Source of the DNA: an uncultured Planctomycetaceae bacterium
GTDB lineage: Bacteria > Planctomycetota > Planctomycetia > Planctomycetales > Planctomycetaceae
NCBI GenBank assembly: GCA_903823545.1
Contig: CAIJTL010000425.1
Location: 1-6,580 of the forward strand
Length of the DNA: 6,580 nt
Reading direction: 5' to 3'
Shown here: positions 5,236 to 6,580 of the stretch, one piece after another
How the letters are laid out: every line of letters starts with the position of its first letter
How positions within the stretch are numbered: position 1 is the first letter of the stretch
Translations under genes and position numbers: made by a program
The notes under the pieces: generated by a model
Told to the model about the DNA's origin: nothing
Databases searched by the model: none
The model's input: the letters and a program-made list of their open reading frames with translations, nothing else

Positions 5236-6000
5236 CTAACCAGAATTTCGTTTCTTGCCTTTTGTGGCTTCTGTCACAGGCGGCTTGGAAATCGCTTTCT
5301 TGCCGAGCAACTCTCTCGCTTTTTTTACTGTTGATTTCCGACCTTGCTGGAAATTCGAAAACGAAGCCAAAGATGGATCAAGCTCAGTGGCCACGGAATA
5401 TCGCAGCGTTTCACGAACAAGTTCGGCGACCGATTCAACCGACAATTTCGCCATAATGGATGATCGCTGGCCAGAAACCGTTGATACCGAACTGCCAAAG
5501 GCTTCTGCGATTTCATTGCTCGAAAGGCCATCGACGACCAGCTTCAACACTTCATCTTCTCGCACGGTCAGACTTGAAAGTTTCTCGCCGAACTGAGCCA
5601 TCTCAACGCGGACTTTAGTTGCATATTGAGCACTCTCCATCACTCGCGTTACGAGCTCGACGAGAACCTTCTTGCTCGAAAAAGGCTTTTCAATGAAGTC
5701 GACAGCTCCAAGCTTCATTGCCTGAACCGCGAAACTGATTTTCTTGTGAGCGGTCATTGCAATCGTCGGAATAAACCAACGACGAAGGTTTAGTTCTTCC
5801 AGCATCTGAAGACCGGACATCTTTGGCATGACGATGTCCAGCAATAAGCAACCGGGCTGGTTTGGCTGAAAGGCATCCAAAAACTCGGCCGCAGACAAAA
5901 ATGCCAAGACCCGGACATCCACTGACTCAAGCCAGCGACACACGGTTTTTAGAAAATCTGGATCATCGTCAACGATGAAAACGGTTTGAGCAACGCTCAT
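5236..6000 (-). CDS. FixJ/LuxR-type two-component response regulator
   Basis: A 254-residue cytoplasmic DNA-binding regulator. The receiver domain (6-122) has all the working residues: acidic pocket Asp11-Asp13, phosphoacceptor Asp55 in LLLDIVMP, Thr83 in AMTAH and Lys105 in EKPF. A LuxR-type HTH (about 143-200) follows, with LTVREDEVLKLV, the recognition helix around SVSTVSGQRSSI and KLSVESVAELV, the FixJ pattern. A tail of about 50 residues (205-254) rich in Lys and Arg extends beyond the usual length of about 205 and may add non-specific DNA contact. The ATG at 6000 has AGAGG 4 nt upstream; an in-frame ATG at 6033 would overlap the previous gene and adds 11 residues outside the receiver fold, so it was not used. 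It starts 22 nt after the nuoN stop, so it is probably in the complex I operon. No histidine kinase is nearby. Confidence 0.9.
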   Translation of the reverse strand: MSVAQTVFIVDDDPDFLKTVCRWLESVDVRVLAFLSAAEFLDAFQPNQPGCLLLDIVMPKMSGLQMLEELNLRRWFIPTIAMTAHKKISFAVQAMKLGAVDFIEKPFSSKKVLVELVTRVMESAQYATKVRVEMAQFGEKLSSLTVREDEVLKLVVDGLSSNEIAEAFGSSVSTVSGQRSSIMAKLSVESVAELVRETLRYSVATELDPSLASFSNFQQGRKSTVKKARELLGKKAISKPPVTEATKGKKRNSG

Positions 6001-6022
6001 GATTCCTCTGACGTTGATCTTG

Positions 6023-6580
6023 CTAAGAACCAACTCGTTGCAGAGCTTGCCACAACCAATCCGGAGAAAAGAACACAGCCAGACTGGTCACGGCACAGAG
6101 TGAAACTCCCACGAAAGCGGGGACGCCGGCGGTTCGACGAGAGTCATCTCGACTCGGTTGCAGGTACATGACGCCAATCAACCGCAAGTAATACCAAGCA
6201 GCGATTGCTGCATTCACGGCCAGACAGACTGCCAGTCGACGTCCAAAATCAGTCCCGTGATTCCACGAGGCAAAAAACAAAGTCAACTTTCCAAGGAACC
6301 CTGCGGTCGGTGGCAATCCCGTCAAACCGAAGAGCAATACGGTCGCCAAGAAAGCACCCGCGGGGTGTGTTTTACTCAACCCAGCCAAATCCGCGGTTGT
6401 CTCTAGGGGACGCTCGGTTGTGGATAAGCTCGCGATCAAAGCGAACACTCCAAGCGTCGTAATGCCATAAATACCTAAGTAGAACAACATCGCAGGAAGC
6501 CCACCAACATGAGTTATCGAGGCAACCTTACCGTCGTCACCGATGGCCGGAATGCTGACCGCGATCGACAGCCCCACCAG
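6023..6580 (-). CDS. nuoN: NADH-quinone oxidoreductase subunit N, C-terminal part (5' end beyond window)
   Basis: The frame is open to the right edge, leaving about 185 C-terminal residues of a protein normally near 480-500 residues. It is an antiporter-like, proton-pumping membrane subunit of respiratory complex I. Visible helices include LPAMLFYLGIYGITTLGVFALI and the diagnostic GLPPTAGFLGKLTLFFAS, whose Lys (codon 6289-6287) matches the conserved proton-channel lysine of helix 12 (K395 in E. coli NuoN). AAIAAWYYLRLIGVMYL follows, a segment typical of NuoN rather than NuoL or NuoM, then one last helix ending near the stop. Being normally the last nuo gene, it places the end of the complex I operon here, with the response regulator 22 nt downstream. 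Confidence 0.9.
   Translation of the reverse strand: MVGLSIAVSIPAIGDDGKVASITHVGGLPAMLFYLGIYGITTLGVFALIASLSTTERPLETTADLAGLSKTHPAGAFLATVLLFGLTGLPPTAGFLGKLTLFFASWNHGTDFGRRLAVCLAVNAAIAAWYYLRLIGVMYLQPSRDDSRRTAGVPAFVGVSLCAVTSLAVFFSPDWLWQALQRVGS

Noticed and set aside
4825..5334. Two plus-strand frames of 77 and 80 codons in the intergenic region
   Set aside because: The first runs through the terminator stem and the second into the response regulator gene; neither has a ribosome binding site or protein-like composition.
6001..6033. N-terminal extension of the response regulator to an ATG at 6033
   Set aside because: It would overlap the nuoN stop and adds residues before the first receiver strand; the ATG at 6000 has AGAGG in front.

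Overview
The window looks like a chromosomal stretch of a planctomycete or close relative. The main support is a sigma-70-type factor with a long N-terminal extension of helix-turn-helix modules. Secondary support comes from a secreted alpha/beta hydrolase next to a Tat-exported FAD oxidoreductase, moderate GC, long intergenic spacers, and short intergenic sequences that resemble dispersed repeats of that phylum. The taxonomic assignment is inference from gene content; no rRNA is present. I see no tRNA, CRISPR array, transposase or prophage gene.

Layout. Positions 1-1657 (minus strand) hold a probable two-gene unit: a secreted alpha/beta hydrolase (530-1657) and, 101 nt downstream, the N-terminal part of a Tat-exported FAD-dependent oxidoreductase that runs off the left edge. 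Across a 264-nt divergent spacer, a small quinol-monooxygenase-like (ABM) protein is encoded on the plus strand (1922-2230). It converges on the sigma factor gene (2330-3991, minus), and both end at one bidirectional hairpin terminator (2269-2303). Upstream of the sigma gene is a dyad that brackets a -10-like hexamer, then a four-helix CopD-like membrane protein (4092-4580, minus).

Positions 4581-5235 hold no conventional gene but are far from empty. They contain an imperfect palindrome, a 75-bp element with 16-nt imperfect inverted ends, a perfect 14-bp intrinsic terminator facing the minus strand, and upstream of that terminator a segment with nested hairpins. That segment also carries a 12-nt match to the usual anti-Shine-Dalgarno complement and two overlapping very short reading frames. 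I read it as a candidate small RNA or small-protein unit.

The right end carries a FixJ/LuxR-type response regulator (5236-6000, minus), 22 nt downstream of the C-terminal part of NADH-quinone oxidoreductase subunit N (6023-6580, minus, cut by the window). The regulator is probably transcribed as the tail of the complex I operon; no partner histidine kinase is in view.

The most unusual items are the sigma factor (three HTH-like modules, no sigma-3 domain, altered -10-reading residues) and the structured intergenic unit at 4863-5090.
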